A DNA stretch of 56,899 nucleotides, taken from the NCBI RefSeq assembly GCF_003732275.1, contig NZ_MOBM01000001.1, positions 1 to 56,899 on the forward strand, read 5' to 3'. The notes below the pieces were generated by a model, which worked only from the letters and a program-made list of their open reading frames with translations, had not been told where the DNA came from and did not search any database. Below are positions 43,173 to 52,458 of this stretch, piece after piece. A program made the translations under genes and the position numbers. The number at the start of each line of letters is the position of its first letter. The first letter of the stretch is position 1. This DNA comes from Pseudomonas frederiksbergensis (lineage in GTDB: Bacteria > Pseudomonadota > Gammaproteobacteria > Pseudomonadales > Pseudomonadaceae).

Positions 43173-43262
43173 CCTTCGCGAGCAAGCCCGCTCCCACATT
43201 AGCCCGCGTTCATCCAGACAACGCGGGTCAACTGTGGGAGCGGGCTTGCTCGCGAAGGCGGC
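43173..43262. repeat. REPIN downstream of trpC
   Basis: Inverted REP arms at 43173-43198 and 43232-43262, core GTGGGAGCGGGCTTGCTCGCGA. The spacer holds its own hairpin (CCCGCGTT / AACGCGGG, within 43203-43227). It probably caps the trpGDC transcript. Confidence 0.87.
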
Positions 43263-43302
43263 ATAAGATGCACCACAGACTGACCGTCCTATGGAGTACC
43301 TT

Positions 43303-44004
43303 ATGACCTCACCAACCCCTCTGACCATCGAAGCCGGCCTGCTCGCCGAACAGGATCTGTTGGCCCATGTATGCACCGGTGAGTCGGAGTTCGGGCTGCT
43401 GTTCTGGCAACCCACTGACCGCGCGTTGGTCATGCCCCGTCGCTTGAATCGTTTGCCACTGTTCGACGCCGCGTGCGAAATATCCGCTGCCGCCGACTGG
43501 CCGGTACTTTTGCGTGAAACCGGCGGTGAGCCAGTGCCGCAATCGGCCTCGACGATCAACATCGCACTGGTTTATGCCCCACCGCGCGGCGAAGGCGATC
43601 TGAACCGCATCGAAACCGGCTACCGGCGTTTGTGCGATCCGATCTGTCAGTTACTGGATGAGCTGGGCGGCACTTCGTCGTTGGGCGAAATCGAGGGCGC
43701 GTTCTGCGACGGCCGTTTCAACGTCAATCTCGACGGTCGAAAGATGGTCGGTACCGCCCAGCGTTGGCGCCAGAGTAAAGGCGGTCAGCGTCCGGTCGGC
43801 CTGGTGCATGGGGCGATGTTGATCGATGACGAGCGAGAGTCGATGGTCGCGGCGGTCAATCGCTTCAATGAAGCCTGTGGCCTGGAACAGCGGGTTCGCG
43901 CTGAAAGCCACATCGCCCTGCATGAAAAGTTTGCCGCTCCTGAGGCACTGGAACGGCTCGATGCACTGTACCGACAGTTGCTGGCAGAAATGCTCGGGGC
44001 TTAA
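43303..44004 (+). CDS. Lipoate-protein ligase A family protein
   Basis: A 233-residue protein of the biotin/lipoate A/B ligase family. I place the start at the ATG at 43303 because GGAG lies about 7 bp before it; an in-frame ATG four codons upstream is possible. Fold motifs include LRETGGEPVP (usually RRxxGGG in LplA), a conserved Lys in GRKMVGTAQR, and LVHGAMLID. The altered glycine motif means it may not be a classical lipoate ligase; octanoyl transfer or another acyl/cofactor is possible. It stands alone between trpC and the convergent vfr. Confidence 0.78.
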   Translation: MTSPTPLTIEAGLLAEQDLLAHVCTGESEFGLLFWQPTDRALVMPRRLNRLPLFDAACEISAAADWPVLLRETGGEPVPQSASTINIALVYAPPRGEGDLNRIETGYRRLCDPICQLLDELGGTSSLGEIEGAFCDGRFNVNLDGRKMVGTAQRWRQSKGGQRPVGLVHGAMLIDDERESMVAAVNRFNEACGLEQRVRAESHIALHEKFAAPEALERLDALYRQLLAEMLGA

Positions 44005-44028
44005 GTTTAGGAACTTGAGTTTTCGAGC

Positions 44029-44673
44029 TTAGCGCGTACCGAAGACCACCATGGTCTTGCCTTTGACGTCGACCAGGTTGCGCTCTTCCAGATCCTTGAG
44101 CACGCGGCCGACCATTTCACGGGAACAACCGACAATCCGGCCGATTTCCTGACGGGTCACCTTGATCTGCATGCCGTCCGGGTGAGTCATGGCGTCAGGC
44201 TGCTTGCACAGTTCCAGCAGGCAGCGCGCAACGCGACCGGTCACGTCGAAGAACGCCAGGTCGCCGACCTTGCGCGTGGTATTGCGCAGGCGCTGTGCGA
44301 TTTGTCCGCTGAGCACGTAAAGAATGTCTGGATCTTGTTGGGACAGCTCGCGAAATTTCGCGTAGCTGATTTCCGCGACTTCGCATTCGACCTTGGCACG
44401 TACCCAGGCGCTGCGCTCCTGTTCCAGGCCGGCTTGCTCAAACAGACCCAGCTCGCCGAAAAAGTCGCCGGAATTGAGGTAGGCAATGATCATTTCACGG
44501 CCGTCGTCATCCTCAATCAGGATGGTTACCGAACCTTTGATGATAAAAAACAGCGTGTCCGAGCGGTCACCTGCACAAATGATGTTGCTCTTGGCGGCAT
44601 AGCGACGGCGCTGGCAGTGCATCAACAGTTTGTCGAGGTTCTTGATTTTGGGTGTGGGAGTAATAGCAACCAT
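44029..44673 (-). CDS. vfr: cAMP-binding global regulator Vfr (CRP family)
   Basis: Transcription factor homologous to E. coli CRP; in P. aeruginosa it controls virulence genes, type IV pili and quorum sensing. From the ATG at 44673 the product is 214 residues, the same length as P. aeruginosa Vfr. The N-terminal cyclic nucleotide-binding domain includes [11 protein letters not shown] with the cAMP-contacting Glu. The C-terminal helix-turn-helix is [29 protein letters not shown] (about 168-192). It is divergent from the OsmC gene across 249 bp. Confidence 0.96.
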   Translation of the reverse strand: MVAITPTPKIKNLDKLLMHCQRRRYAAKSNIICAGDRSDTLFFIIKGSVTILIEDDDGREMIIAYLNSGDFFGELGLFEQAGLEQERSAWVRAKVECEVAEISYAKFRELSQQDPDILYVLSGQIAQRLRNTTRKVGDLAFFDVTGRVARCLLELCKQPDAMTHPDGMQIKVTRQEIGRIVGCSREMVGRVLKDLEERNLVDVKGKTMVVFGTR

Positions 44674-44922
44674 GGTTGTATCCCGAAAAGACTGCACGGT
44701 GTATTTGTTTTTTGTAGGAGCTGGCGAAGCCTGCGATCCTTTTTATTCGCTACAAAGCTGGCTATTCGCCATTGAATTGGCGTCAGCTTAACAGACGCAT
44801 TCCTTCAAGATTCGAGAATTTGCCTACGACGCAGATGGTTATGTCCTAGGAAGGTGAAGCACTGCCAATCAAGGGCCCTGTGCTAAGCTGGCGACCCTTT
44901 TTTATACAGTGGAGTCTTGGCG

Positions 44923-45345
44923 ATGAAGGCACGCATCCAATGGGCTGGCGAAGCCATGTTCCTCGGTGAATCTGGCAGCGGTCATGTCGTGGTCATGGAC
45001 GGACCGCCCGATGCCGGCGGTCGTAATCTGGGTGTCCGGCCGATGGAAATGCTCCTGCTGGGTGTTGGCGGTTGCAGCAATTTCGATGTGGTCAGCATCC
45101 TCAAGAAGTCCCGTCAGGCCGTCGAAAGCTGCGAAGCCTTCCTCGAAGCCGAACGTGCGACCGAAGATCCGAAGGTTTTCACCAAGATCCACATGCACTT
45201 CGTGGTCAAGGGACGCGGGCTGAAAGAAGCCCAGGTCAAGCGCGCCATCGAGCTGTCGGCCGAGAAGTATTGCTCGGCCTCGATCATGCTCGGCGCGGCT
45301 GGCGTGGCGATTACCCACGACTACGAAATCATCGAACTCGGTTGA
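44923..45345 (+). CDS. OsmC family protein (YhfA-like)
   Basis: A 140-residue OsmC/Ohr-fold protein with the two conserved cysteines (GVGGCSNFD near residue 50 and KYCSAS near 115) that act in peroxide reduction in related enzymes. Start at ATG 44923 with GGAG 8 bp before it; the in-frame TTG at 44917 is too close to that site. It resembles E. coli YhfA, which lies next to crp just as this gene lies next to vfr. The true substrate is unknown. Confidence 0.88.
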   Translation: MKARIQWAGEAMFLGESGSGHVVVMDGPPDAGGRNLGVRPMEMLLLGVGGCSNFDVVSILKKSRQAVESCEAFLEAERATEDPKVFTKIHMHFVVKGRGLKEAQVKRAIELSAEKYCSASIMLGAAGVAITHDYEIIELG

Positions 45346-45583
45346 ATCGACATTCAACTATCATAAAAGCAGTGCAGACTCTGGCGATCCATAGCTGACG
45401 TCTGCATAATGCGCCACTTTTTTCAGGGCAGTGATCGGTCAGCCGACAGGTCGCTTGCCTGAACAGACAACCAAAATCGCCATCGCGAAGAGGTGTTAAC
45501 CGTCCTACGCAGGTGCGTCGTTCGCATCTGACGGGCATGCTTGATCACGCGGCCAGCCCGCAATACATAGAGAGTTTTTAACG

Positions 45584-46378
45584 GTGAAAAGCAAACTCAA
45601 GCTCCACGGGTTCAATAACCTGACAAAGACCTTGAGCTTCAACATCTATGACATCTGCTACGCGGAAACCCCGCAAGACCAACAGGCTTACGTCGAGTAC
45701 ATCAATAAAGAGTACAACGCCAAACGCCTGACGCAGATCCTCACAGAAGTTGTCGATATCATTGGTGCCAACATCCTGAACATCGCCAGTCAGGACTATG
45801 AACCCCAAGGCGCCAGCGTCACGATTCTGATCTCTGAAGAGCCGGTGACCCCGACCGACAGTCAGATCGAAGAGTCTCCGGGCCCATTGCCCGAAATCAT
45901 CCTGGCCCACCTCGACAAGAGCCACATCACGGTGCATACCTATCCGGAAATCCATCCGGTGGACGGTATCGCGACGTTCCGTGTGGATATCGACGTGTCG
46001 ACCTGTGGTGTCATTTCACCGCTCAAAGCGCTTAATTTCCTGATTCACCAGTTCGATTCGGACATCGTGACTGTGGATTACCGCGTGCGCGGCTTCACCC
46101 GTGACGTTGAAGGCAAGAAGCACTTCATCGACCACGAGATCAACTCGATCCAGAACTACCTCTCCGATGACACCCGCGACGCGTACCAGATGACCGACGT
46201 GAACGTGTACCAGGAAAACCTGTTCCACACCAAAATGCTGTTGAAGAACTTCGAACTGGATAACTACCTGTTCGGCGACGCCACCAGCAACCTGTCCTCT
46301 GAGCAACGTGCCCAGGTGACTGAGCGTGTGAAACACGAAATGCTCGAAATCTTCTACGCGCGCAATATGCCGAGTTAA
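45584..46378 (+). CDS. speD: S-adenosylmethionine decarboxylase proenzyme
   Basis: Makes decarboxylated SAM, the aminopropyl donor for spermidine. The 264-residue proenzyme is of the long E. coli type. The self-cleavage site is visible in [13 protein letters not shown]: cleavage before Ser113 generates the pyruvoyl group. The start is GTG at 45584. It is preceded by a 238-bp region without a gene and followed by a strong terminator. Confidence 0.96.
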   Translation: MKSKLKLHGFNNLTKTLSFNIYDICYAETPQDQQAYVEYINKEYNAKRLTQILTEVVDIIGANILNIASQDYEPQGASVTILISEEPVTPTDSQIEESPGPLPEIILAHLDKSHITVHTYPEIHPVDGIATFRVDIDVSTCGVISPLKALNFLIHQFDSDIVTVDYRVRGFTRDVEGKKHFIDHEINSIQNYLSDDTRDAYQMTDVNVYQENLFHTKMLLKNFELDNYLFGDATSNLSSEQRAQVTERVKHEMLEIFYARNMPS

Positions 46379-46391
46379 GATTTCCGGGTAC

Positions 46392-46427
46392 AAAAAAAGG
46401 CGACTACTGCGAAGTAGTCGCCTTTTT
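46392..46427. terminator. Bidirectional terminator between speD and coq7
   Basis: A 14-bp perfect stem including A/T tails (AAAAAGGCGACTAC at 46394-46407 and its complement at 46414-46427) with a 6-nt loop. The tails work in both directions, ending speD and the convergent coq7. Confidence 0.93.
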
Positions 46428-46445
46428 CATGCCTGTCGAAAAACC

Positions 46446-46470
46446 CGTGGAGCGGGCTTGCCCGCGAAGA
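46446..46470. repeat. Solitary REP-like sequence
   Basis: A single unpaired copy related to the GTGGGAGCGGGCTTGCTCGCGA core, with a deletion (GTGGAGCGG) and a CCCGCGAAGAGG end. It lies between the speD/coq7 terminator and the coq7 stop. Confidence 0.6.
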
Positions 46471-46493
46471 GGTCCTGCCTGACGACGCTGAGC

Positions 46494-47141
46494 TCAGATC
46501 CGGTAAGTACTCTTGGTCATCACCTTGGCCAACAAACTCATCCCGAACTTCACCGGTGCAGGAAAACGAAACCCACCCGCATCCAGCGCGCTTTCGGCGT
46601 GGTGTTCTTCATCGATGCGCATTTGCTCCAGGATCGCCCTGGATTTCTCGTCCTCGGCGGGCAGTTGTTCAAGGTGTTCGTTCAGGTGTTTGCAGACCTG
46701 ATGCTCGGTGGCGGCAACGAAACCCAAGCTGACTTTGTCGCTGATCAACCCGGCGACTGCGCCAATCCCGAACGACATGCCGTAGAAAAGCGGATTGAGG
46801 ATGCTGGTATGGCTGCCCAACTGATGAATGCGTTGTTCGCACCAGACCAGGTGGTCGATTTCTTCTTCGGCGGCGTGCTCCATGGCCGCGCGTACTTTTG
46901 GCAGCTTGGCGGTCAGGGCCTGACCTTGATACAGCGCCTGGGCGCAGACTTCACCGGTATGGTTGATGCGCATCAAACCGGCGACGTGCCGGGTGTCCTC
47001 GTCGCTCATTTGCGCATCCGGCTGCACGATGGCAGGCGACGGACGGTAGGGCTGCCCACTGAAGGGCAGCAAAGTCCGCATCGCGGCATCGGCTTGCAGC
47101 AGAAGACGGTCAATCGGCGAGTAGTGACGTTGGGTAGTCAT
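46494..47141 (-). CDS. coq7: 2-polyprenyl-3-methyl-6-methoxy-1,4-benzoquinone monooxygenase Coq7
   Basis: Di-iron hydroxylase of ubiquinone synthesis. The frame is open upstream, but the ATG at 47141 with GGAGGT nearby gives 215 residues, the P. aeruginosa length. Iron ligands appear in [14 protein letters not shown], the [13 protein letters not shown] helix and the [12 protein letters not shown] motif near residue 180. A paired repeat lies between it and the HIT gene upstream. Confidence 0.95.
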   Translation of the reverse strand: MTTQRHYSPIDRLLLQADAAMRTLLPFSGQPYRPSPAIVQPDAQMSDEDTRHVAGLMRINHTGEVCAQALYQGQALTAKLPKVRAAMEHAAEEEIDHLVWCEQRIHQLGSHTSILNPLFYGMSFGIGAVAGLISDKVSLGFVAATEHQVCKHLNEHLEQLPAEDEKSRAILEQMRIDEEHHAESALDAGGFRFPAPVKFGMSLLAKVMTKSTYRI

Positions 47142-47213
47142 GCTGACCTCCGGGAAGAATCTCGGCGGCCAGTTTAACCCAATCGGCCGAGGGAGGGTTT
47201 GCGCTGAGTCATC

Positions 47214-47343
47214 TGTGGCGAGGGAGCTTGCTCCCGCTCGGCCGCGAAGCGGTCGTAAATTCAGCCCATCGATAGGGCTGAAAAATACGGCGCATGGATT
47301 GGGGCTGCTGCGCAGCCCAATGGGAGCAAGCTCCCTCGCCACA
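47214..47343. repeat. Large inverted repeat between the HIT gene and coq7
   Basis: Perfect 22-bp arms at 47214-47235 and 47322-47343 (core GGCGAGGGAGCTTGCTCCC) enclose 86 bp. The interior holds two smaller hairpins: CAGCCC/GGGCTG at 47262-47280 and TTGGGGCTGC/GCAGCCCAA just before the right arm. This is a third REP class. The right arm abuts the HIT stop codon. Confidence 0.85.
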
Positions 47344-47682
47344 TCAGCCCGGCGGCCAGTGCATCTGGCGCTGACCCAGCACGTGCATATGAATGTGATA
47401 GACGGTCTGCCCGCCCAATTCATTGCAGTTCATGACCACCCGGAAACCTTCTTCACAGCCCAATTCCAGAGCCAGACGCTGGGCCGTGAACAGAATATGC
47501 CCGGCCAAAGCCTTGTCGTCCTCGGTGAGGTCGTTAAGGGTGCGCACCGGCTTCTTCGGGACTACCAGGAAATGCACGGGGGCCTGTGGCGCGATGTCGT
47601 GGAAGGCCAGTACCTGGTCGTCCTCGTAAATGATCTTCGCCGGGATTTCCCGGTTGATGATCTTGGTGAACAGAGTATCCAC
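47344..47682 (-). CDS. HIT family protein (histidine triad nucleotide hydrolase)
   Basis: A 112-residue HINT-type hydrolase that probably cleaves nucleoside phosphoramidates. I start at the GTG at 47682, where GGAG stands about 9 bp before and the product begins [15 protein letters not shown], the normal family start; the frame opens 14 codons earlier without such a site. The catalytic triad HIHMHVLG is near residues 98-105. It is followed directly by a large inverted repeat. Confidence 0.92.
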   Translation of the reverse strand: MDTLFTKIINREIPAKIIYEDDQVLAFHDIAPQAPVHFLVVPKKPVRTLNDLTEDDKALAGHILFTAQRLALELGCEEGFRVVMNCNELGGQTVYHIHMHVLGQRQMHWPPG

Positions 47683-47763
47683 AGCTGTTTTCTCCGTTGT
47701 TTGGGCTGGCCTGAGTGTAACCATGGGTTATGTCAGAGCCCAGTCTTTTGCCTTGAGGATTGA

Positions 47764-48552
47764 TCAGCGCGGGCAATAGGCTTTGTTGACCATGCCCGCG
47801 ATTGTCCGGGTCAGCCAGCGCGAGCCGAGCCGCGGCAGGAATGCGAACCAGCGATTCAGGCGACCGGGGACAATAATGGCGCGATTTCGCTCCAGGGCGC
47901 GCACGGTATAAAGCGCGACTTCCTCGGGGCTCATCAGCCTTTTGCTCTCGTCCAGTTTGTCGGTGTCCATTTGCGCGTTACGAAAAAACGCCGTACGGGT
48001 CGGGCCAGGGCAGAGCACCGACACCTTGACCGCGCATTTCTTCAGTTCGACGCGCAAGCCTTCGGAAAAATGCAGTACGTAAGCCTTGCTGGCGTAATAA
48101 GTGCTCATCCATGGACCGGGATGAAACCCCGCGACCGAGGCGACGTTCAGAATCTGTCCGCCGCCCTGCAAGGCCATACTGTTGCCGATGGCATGACACA
48201 GGCGCGTGAGGGCCAGAATGTTCACTTCGATCAAGTCCTGCTCGGTCATCCAGTCCTGAGCCAGGAACGGACCGCAAGTACCGATGCCGGCACAGTTGAC
48301 CAGCAAATCTATCTGCCGGTCGCCTTCCTCCAGCTCCAGCAAAAAACCGGACAGCCTCAGCGGCTCACCCAGGTCACAGGCACGAAACAGCACTTCCACA
48401 CCAAAACGTTGAGTCAGTTCAATCGCGATACTTTCCAGCTGATCACGTTGTCGGGCCACCAGAATCAGGCTACGGCCGCGCCGGGCCAGCGCTTCGGCCA
48501 TCGCCAGGCCGATGCCGCTGGAGGCGCCAGTGATCAGAGCGTAACGGGTCAT
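47764..48552 (-). CDS. Short-chain dehydrogenase/reductase (SDR)
   Basis: A 262-residue NAD(P)-dependent SDR. The cofactor motif is TGASSGIG (residues 8-15), NCAG-type LVNCAGIG follows, and the catalytic YYASK motif is near residue 150. The start ATG at 48552 follows GGAGAA by 7 bp. The substrate is not readable; the closest general type is E. coli YbbO/DltE-like 'oxidoreductases' with a basic C-terminus. It lies between the HIT and DUF805 genes on the same strand. Confidence 0.88.
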   Translation of the reverse strand: MTRYALITGASSGIGLAMAEALARRGRSLILVARQRDQLESIAIELTQRFGVEVLFRACDLGEPLRLSGFLLELEEGDRQIDLLVNCAGIGTCGPFLAQDWMTEQDLIEVNILALTRLCHAIGNSMALQGGGQILNVASVAGFHPGPWMSTYYASKAYVLHFSEGLRVELKKCAVKVSVLCPGPTRTAFFRNAQMDTDKLDESKRLMSPEEVALYTVRALERNRAIIVPGRLNRWFAFLPRLGSRWLTRTIAGMVNKAYCPR

Positions 48553-48614
48553 GCAGTTCTCCATCGAAACCGCTCCGCGCCGGCGACGCAGGTGTCACGG
48601 GCGGGGAGCGCTGT

Positions 48615-49592
48615 TCATTCTTTCGCAGAGTCTACAGGGGGCTCAGCTGCTTCGGCTGCATCATCGGATGAATTTGGCGCTTGTTCGGCCTCTTCGGCCG
48701 GTTCGACTTCAACTTCGTCGGTGATCACCGAGCTGCTTTGATAGGTGCTCTCGGTGGCGTTTTCGTACTCATCCTGAATCGCGGTGAGGCCTCCAGTCAG
48801 CCCGCCGACGAACATGATCGCGATAAACACCAGCCACAGCGAAGCCAGCACCCTGACCGCGTTGCTGTTGGGCGGTGGTGGTGCGCCATATCGGTTGGCC
48901 GTGTTGTTACCCGGCACGATCATTATTACAAACGGAAAAACGCTGCCCACGACCGGTACAAGGTTCAGCAGCCAGAGCCAGCCGGACCAGCCGATATCGT
49001 GCAGGCGCTGGACGCTGAACTGGATGCTGATGAATGCGAGCACCACGACCAGGATTAAAGCCAGCAGACAAGCGAGGATCAGTCCCGCAGTGGAGTCCGT
49101 GCTGATGAGCGCGAAGCCGAAAATAGCCAACACGGAGCCAACGCCAAGCGTCACCAGCGTAAGAGCCATCGTCCAGGCCAGAAAGCGCAAGCGACCGATG
49201 CGGCCGACGAAACTGAATGCCTTGAGTGCAGAAAACTCCGGCAGTGTTTCGCCGACAGAGGCTCGGGGCGGTGCATAGGGAGAATCGGGATCTGCCGTGA
49301 CAGGTTGGCTGTTGGCAGGGGCGTGTTCGTGAACGTCGGACAGGTTCAGCTCGATCGAGGGTTCTGTTTCGATTCGGGCATCGATGCCGGTTTTCGTCAG
49401 CGCCTGAAGGTAAGTCTGCGCGTCGGTGTGTGACAGGTCGCGCTTGAGTGCAACTGTCCGGCCACTGAACAGGCGCTCGATAGCCGCGACATCGCTTTTG
49501 AACAGCTCGGCGAGATTGAGCTTCGCGGTGGTGGCGTCAACACCTGGCTGCAGAGCGCCATCGAAGACGATCTTGAAACGGTTTTCGCTCAT
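48615..49592 (-). CDS. DUF805 family membrane protein
   Basis: A 325-residue protein of unknown function. The soluble N-terminal part (about residues 1-85, FKIVFDGALQPG...) is followed by a DUF805 region (about 125-260). That region has four likely transmembrane helices and the typical LHDIGWSGWLWLLNLVP motif, and an acidic tail rich in Glu, Ala and Ser closes the protein. I start at ATG 49592; the frame is open for 28 more codons upstream without a good start. Nothing in the context defines a job. Confidence 0.83.
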   Translation of the reverse strand: MSENRFKIVFDGALQPGVDATTAKLNLAELFKSDVAAIERLFSGRTVALKRDLSHTDAQTYLQALTKTGIDARIETEPSIELNLSDVHEHAPANSQPVTADPDSPYAPPRASVGETLPEFSALKAFSFVGRIGRLRFLAWTMALTLVTLGVGSVLAIFGFALISTDSTAGLILACLLALILVVVLAFISIQFSVQRLHDIGWSGWLWLLNLVPVVGSVFPFVIMIVPGNNTANRYGAPPPPNSNAVRVLASLWLVFIAIMFVGGLTGGLTAIQDEYENATESTYQSSSVITDEVEVEPAEEAEQAPNSSDDAAEAAEPPVDSAKE

Positions 49593-49685
49593 GGCCGAGG
49601 CATCCTTGTCGCGAGAGTTTGTAATAGACGGTGTTGCAAGTATGGAGTGTAGGGCCAGCCGGATTGGGCGGGCCAAGTTTTTCTG

Positions 49686-50654
49686 TCAGCGCGGCCAGCG
49701 CTTGGGCAATGCCGCCGCCAGTTCCAGCGCCTTGCGGTATTCGGCGTCGAGACGTGCGACCAGTTGATCGACACTCGGCAGGTCATCGATTTCTCCGACA
49801 CCCTGGCCTGCGGACCACACGGTTTTCCAGGCTTTGGCTTCATCGCTCAACGGCTTGAGCTTGGCGCCGAAGTTCACCTCACCCTTGCCTTGCAGGGCTG
49901 CCATGTCGAAACCGGCGGCCTCCAGGCTCCGGCGCATGAAGTTTGCCGGTACGCCCGACACCGCTGGAGTATGGACGATGTCTGCGGCTCTGGAAGTCAG
50001 GAGCATCTCCTTATATGCGTCAGGCGCATGACTTTCAGTGGTACCGATAAATCGCGTACCGAAGTAGGCCAGATCCGCACCGAGCACTTGCGCGGCAAGA
50101 ATCTCATGGCCATGGTTCAGGCAGCCGGCCAGCAGCAGGGTCTTGTCGAAAAACTGTCGAATTTCGGCGATCAGCGAAAACGGGCTCCAGGTCCCGGCGT
50201 GACCACCGGCGCCCGCAGCCACGGCGATCAAACCGTCCACGCCGGCCTCGGCGGCTTTTTCTGCGTGGCGACGCGTCGTCACGTCGTGAAACACCAGGCC
50301 GCCATAGCTATGCACGGCGTCGACTAATTCCTTCACGGCGCCGAGGCTGGTGATCACGATCGGTACTTTGTGCTCGATGCAGATCGCCAGGTCGGCCTGC
50401 AATCGCGGGTTGCTGTTGTGGACGATCAGGTTCACCGCGTAAGGCGCAGGGTTTTCCAGTATCGCCAGTCCTGCTTCGATTTCTTCCAGCCAGGCCTTGA
50501 AACCGCTGCTCTCACGCTGGTTCAGCGCAGGAAAGCTGCCCACCACGCCATTACGGCAGCAGGCGAGCACCAGTTCAGGGTTGGAAATCAGGAACATCGG
50601 CGCCGCCACCACCGGCAGACGCAAGCGTTGTTCGAGCAAAGCGGGCAGCGACAT
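49686..50654 (-). CDS. Nitronate monooxygenase / 2-nitropropane dioxygenase-like flavoprotein
   Basis: A 322-residue FMN-dependent TIM-barrel protein of the NMO class. It has the N-terminal LRLPVVAAPMFLIS, a phosphate-binding GAGGHAGTWSPF (about 147-158) and a gate region near LGADLAYFGTRFIGT. The family oxidises nitronates such as propionate-3-nitronate, but many members have other flavin activities, so the substrate is uncertain. It is 33 bp downstream of hemJ on the same strand. Confidence 0.88.
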   Translation of the reverse strand: MSLPALLEQRLRLPVVAAPMFLISNPELVLACCRNGVVGSFPALNQRESSGFKAWLEEIEAGLAILENPAPYAVNLIVHNSNPRLQADLAICIEHKVPIVITSLGAVKELVDAVHSYGGLVFHDVTTRRHAEKAAEAGVDGLIAVAAGAGGHAGTWSPFSLIAEIRQFFDKTLLLAGCLNHGHEILAAQVLGADLAYFGTRFIGTTESHAPDAYKEMLLTSRAADIVHTPAVSGVPANFMRRSLEAAGFDMAALQGKGEVNFGAKLKPLSDEAKAWKTVWSAGQGVGEIDDLPSVDQLVARLDAEYRKALELAAALPKRWPR

Positions 50655-50687
50655 TGGAAGTACCCCGGGTGAATGATGCTTGTTGGA

Positions 50688-51119
50688 TTAAAACGGCCGA
50701 ACGACGACCAGAATTACGATAGCCAGCAATATCAGAACCGGCACTTCATTGAACCAGCGATAAAAGACATGGCTGCGGGTGTTTTCGCCACGGGCAAAAC
50801 GTTTTACCTGTGCGCCGCACATGTGGTGATAGCCGATCAGGATTACCACAAGGGTCAATTTGGCATGCATCCATGCACCTTGGGTGAAGTAGGCGCTTGG
50901 GTTGAGGCTGATCAGCCAGATGCCGAACACCAGGGTGGCGATCATCGCCGGGCCCATGATGCCCCGGTACAGCTTGCGCTCCATGATACTGAAGCGTTCC
51001 TTGCTGATGGTGTCTTCGCTTTGAGCGTGATAGACGAACAGGCGCGGCAGATAAAACAGGCCGGCAAACCAGCAGACCATGCTGACGATATGAAGCGCTT
51101 TGAGCCACAGATAAAGCAT
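50688..51119 (-). CDS. hemJ: Protoporphyrinogen oxidase HemJ
   Basis: Membrane protoporphyrinogen IX oxidase of haem synthesis. From ATG 51119 the product has 143 residues with four transmembrane helices, conserved His10 (WLKALHIVSMVCWFAGLFY) and Lys in MHAKLTLV, both known to matter in HemJ. The frame is open 21 codons upstream but lacks the family start there. Divergent from argC, about 136 bp away. Confidence 0.9.
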   Translation of the reverse strand: MLYLWLKALHIVSMVCWFAGLFYLPRLFVYHAQSEDTISKERFSIMERKLYRGIMGPAMIATLVFGIWLISLNPSAYFTQGAWMHAKLTLVVILIGYHHMCGAQVKRFARGENTRSHVFYRWFNEVPVLILLAIVILVVVRPF

Positions 51120-51255
51120 TTTCAGGTATTCCCAGGGTTCACGGTAGCGGGAATAGTAGAGGCTTGAGCCGCCACACGTCACCTTGACGGTTGTCGCAGG
51201 GCCGCGCGGCCCCTATTATCGACGGCTTTCCAGTGGGTTCGTTGAGGGCAGGTTT

Positions 51256-52290
51256 ATGGTCAAGGTCGGTATCGTCGGCGGCACGGGTTACACCGGTGTC
51301 GAACTGCTGCGTCTGTTGGCACAGCATCCGCAAGCTGAAGTGGTAGTGATCACTTCCCGATCCGAGGCCGGCCTGGCCGTGGCCGATATGTACCCGAACC
51401 TGCGAGGCCATTACGACGGCCTGGCTTTCAGCGTTCCGGACATCAAGACTCTCGGGGCCTGTGACGTGGTGTTCTTCGCCACGCCGCACGGTGTCGCTCA
51501 TGCTCTGGCGGGTGAGTTGCTGGCTGCCGGGACCAAGGTCATCGACCTGTCGGCAGACTTCCGTCTGCAAGACGCCGATGAGTGGGCCAAATGGTACGGC
51601 CAGCCGCACGGCGCGCCGGAACTGTTGGAGGAGGCGGTTTACGGCTTGCCGGAAGTCAATCGCGAGCAAATCAAGCAAGCGCGCCTGATTGCTGTGCCGG
51701 GTTGCTACCCGACTGCCACGCAATTGGGTTTCCTGCCATTGCTTGAAGCCGGTCTGGCAGATACCACTCGTTTGATCGCAGACTGCAAATCCGGCGTCAG
51801 CGGTGCCGGTCGTGGCGCTTCTGTAGGTTCGCTGTACTCCGAGACGTCGGAAAGCATGAAGGCTTACGCCGTCAAAGGGCACCGTCACTTGCCGGAAATC
51901 CGCCAGGGGCTGCGTCGTGCAGCGGGCAAGGACGTGGGGCTGACCTTCGTTCCACACCTGACACCAATGATTCGCGGTATTCACTCGACGCTCTACGCGA
52001 CTGTTGTGGATCGCTCGGTGGATCTGCAAGCGTTGTTCGAAAAGCGCTATGCCAACGAACCGTTCGTCGATGTGATGCCTGCCGGCAGCCATCCGGAAAC
52101 TCGTAGCGTGCGCGGCGCCAACGTTTGCCGTATCGCCGTGCATCGTCCGCAGGATGGTGATCTGGTGGTGGTATTGTCGGTGATCGACAATCTGGTCAAA
52201 GGCGCGTCCGGTCAGGCGGTGCAGAACCTGAATATCCTGTTCGGTCTGGATGAGCGTCTGGGCCTGTCCCATGCGGGCATGCTGCCGTAA
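51256..52290 (+). CDS. argC: N-acetyl-gamma-glutamyl-phosphate reductase
   Basis: Third step of arginine synthesis, NADPH-dependent. From ATG 51256 the 344-residue protein has the Rossmann motif [12 protein letters not shown] (residues 5-16) and the active-site Cys150 in [12 protein letters not shown]. The C-terminal region contains [12 protein letters not shown]. The open frame upstream is ignored because the family begins at MVKVGIVGG. Ends at a strong terminator before erpA. Confidence 0.97.
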   Translation: MVKVGIVGGTGYTGVELLRLLAQHPQAEVVVITSRSEAGLAVADMYPNLRGHYDGLAFSVPDIKTLGACDVVFFATPHGVAHALAGELLAAGTKVIDLSADFRLQDADEWAKWYGQPHGAPELLEEAVYGLPEVNREQIKQARLIAVPGCYPTATQLGFLPLLEAGLADTTRLIADCKSGVSGAGRGASVGSLYSETSESMKAYAVKGHRHLPEIRQGLRRAAGKDVGLTFVPHLTPMIRGIHSTLYATVVDRSVDLQALFEKRYANEPFVDVMPAGSHPETRSVRGANVCRIAVHRPQDGDLVVVLSVIDNLVKGASGQAVQNLNILFGLDERLGLSHAGMLP

Positions 52291-52308
52291 GGCTTTATCC
52301 CGCTCAGC

Positions 52309-52335
52309 AAAAAGGCCCGTCGAACGGGCCTTTTT
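52309..52335 (+). terminator. Terminator after argC
   Basis: Perfect 12-bp inverted repeat AAAAAGGCCCGT / ACGGGCCTTTTT with a 3-nt loop, 18 bp after the argC stop. The A/T tails would allow function in both directions, but only argC points at it. Confidence 0.93.
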
Positions 52336-52377
52336 GCATTGTGGTCTGACAATTGGGTTGATTGATATACCGTAACA

Positions 52378-52430
52378 ATAGTTGACCGATTTTCTGGGAG
52401 AAGCGGATAATGCGCGTCATCACGCATTAT
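52378..52430 (+). promoter_or_regulatory. Candidate erpA promoter with possible IscR-type site and palindrome
   Basis: TTGACC (52382-52387) and GATAAT (52406-52411) are spaced 18 bp. The sequence ATAGTTGACC with a following CTGGG resembles type 1 IscR sites, which control iron-sulfur genes. Starting inside the -10, ATAATGCG (52407-52414) and CGCATTAT (52423-52430) form a perfect 8-bp inverted repeat. The promoter is moderately supported; the regulator assignment is a guess. Confidence 0.45.
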
Positions 52431-52458
52431 GGCGGCGTAACGCCGGGAGATAGTCAGC

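Noticed and set aside
43173..43262. REP arms considered as a CRISPR array
   Set aside because: The copies are inverted, only two per site, and have no regular direct repeats or spacers.
44715..44738. Single class 2 REP-like copy upstream of vfr
   Set aside because: Matches GTAGGAGCT..CGAAG.CTGCGATC imperfectly and has no partner arm, so it was not listed as a separate repeat feature.
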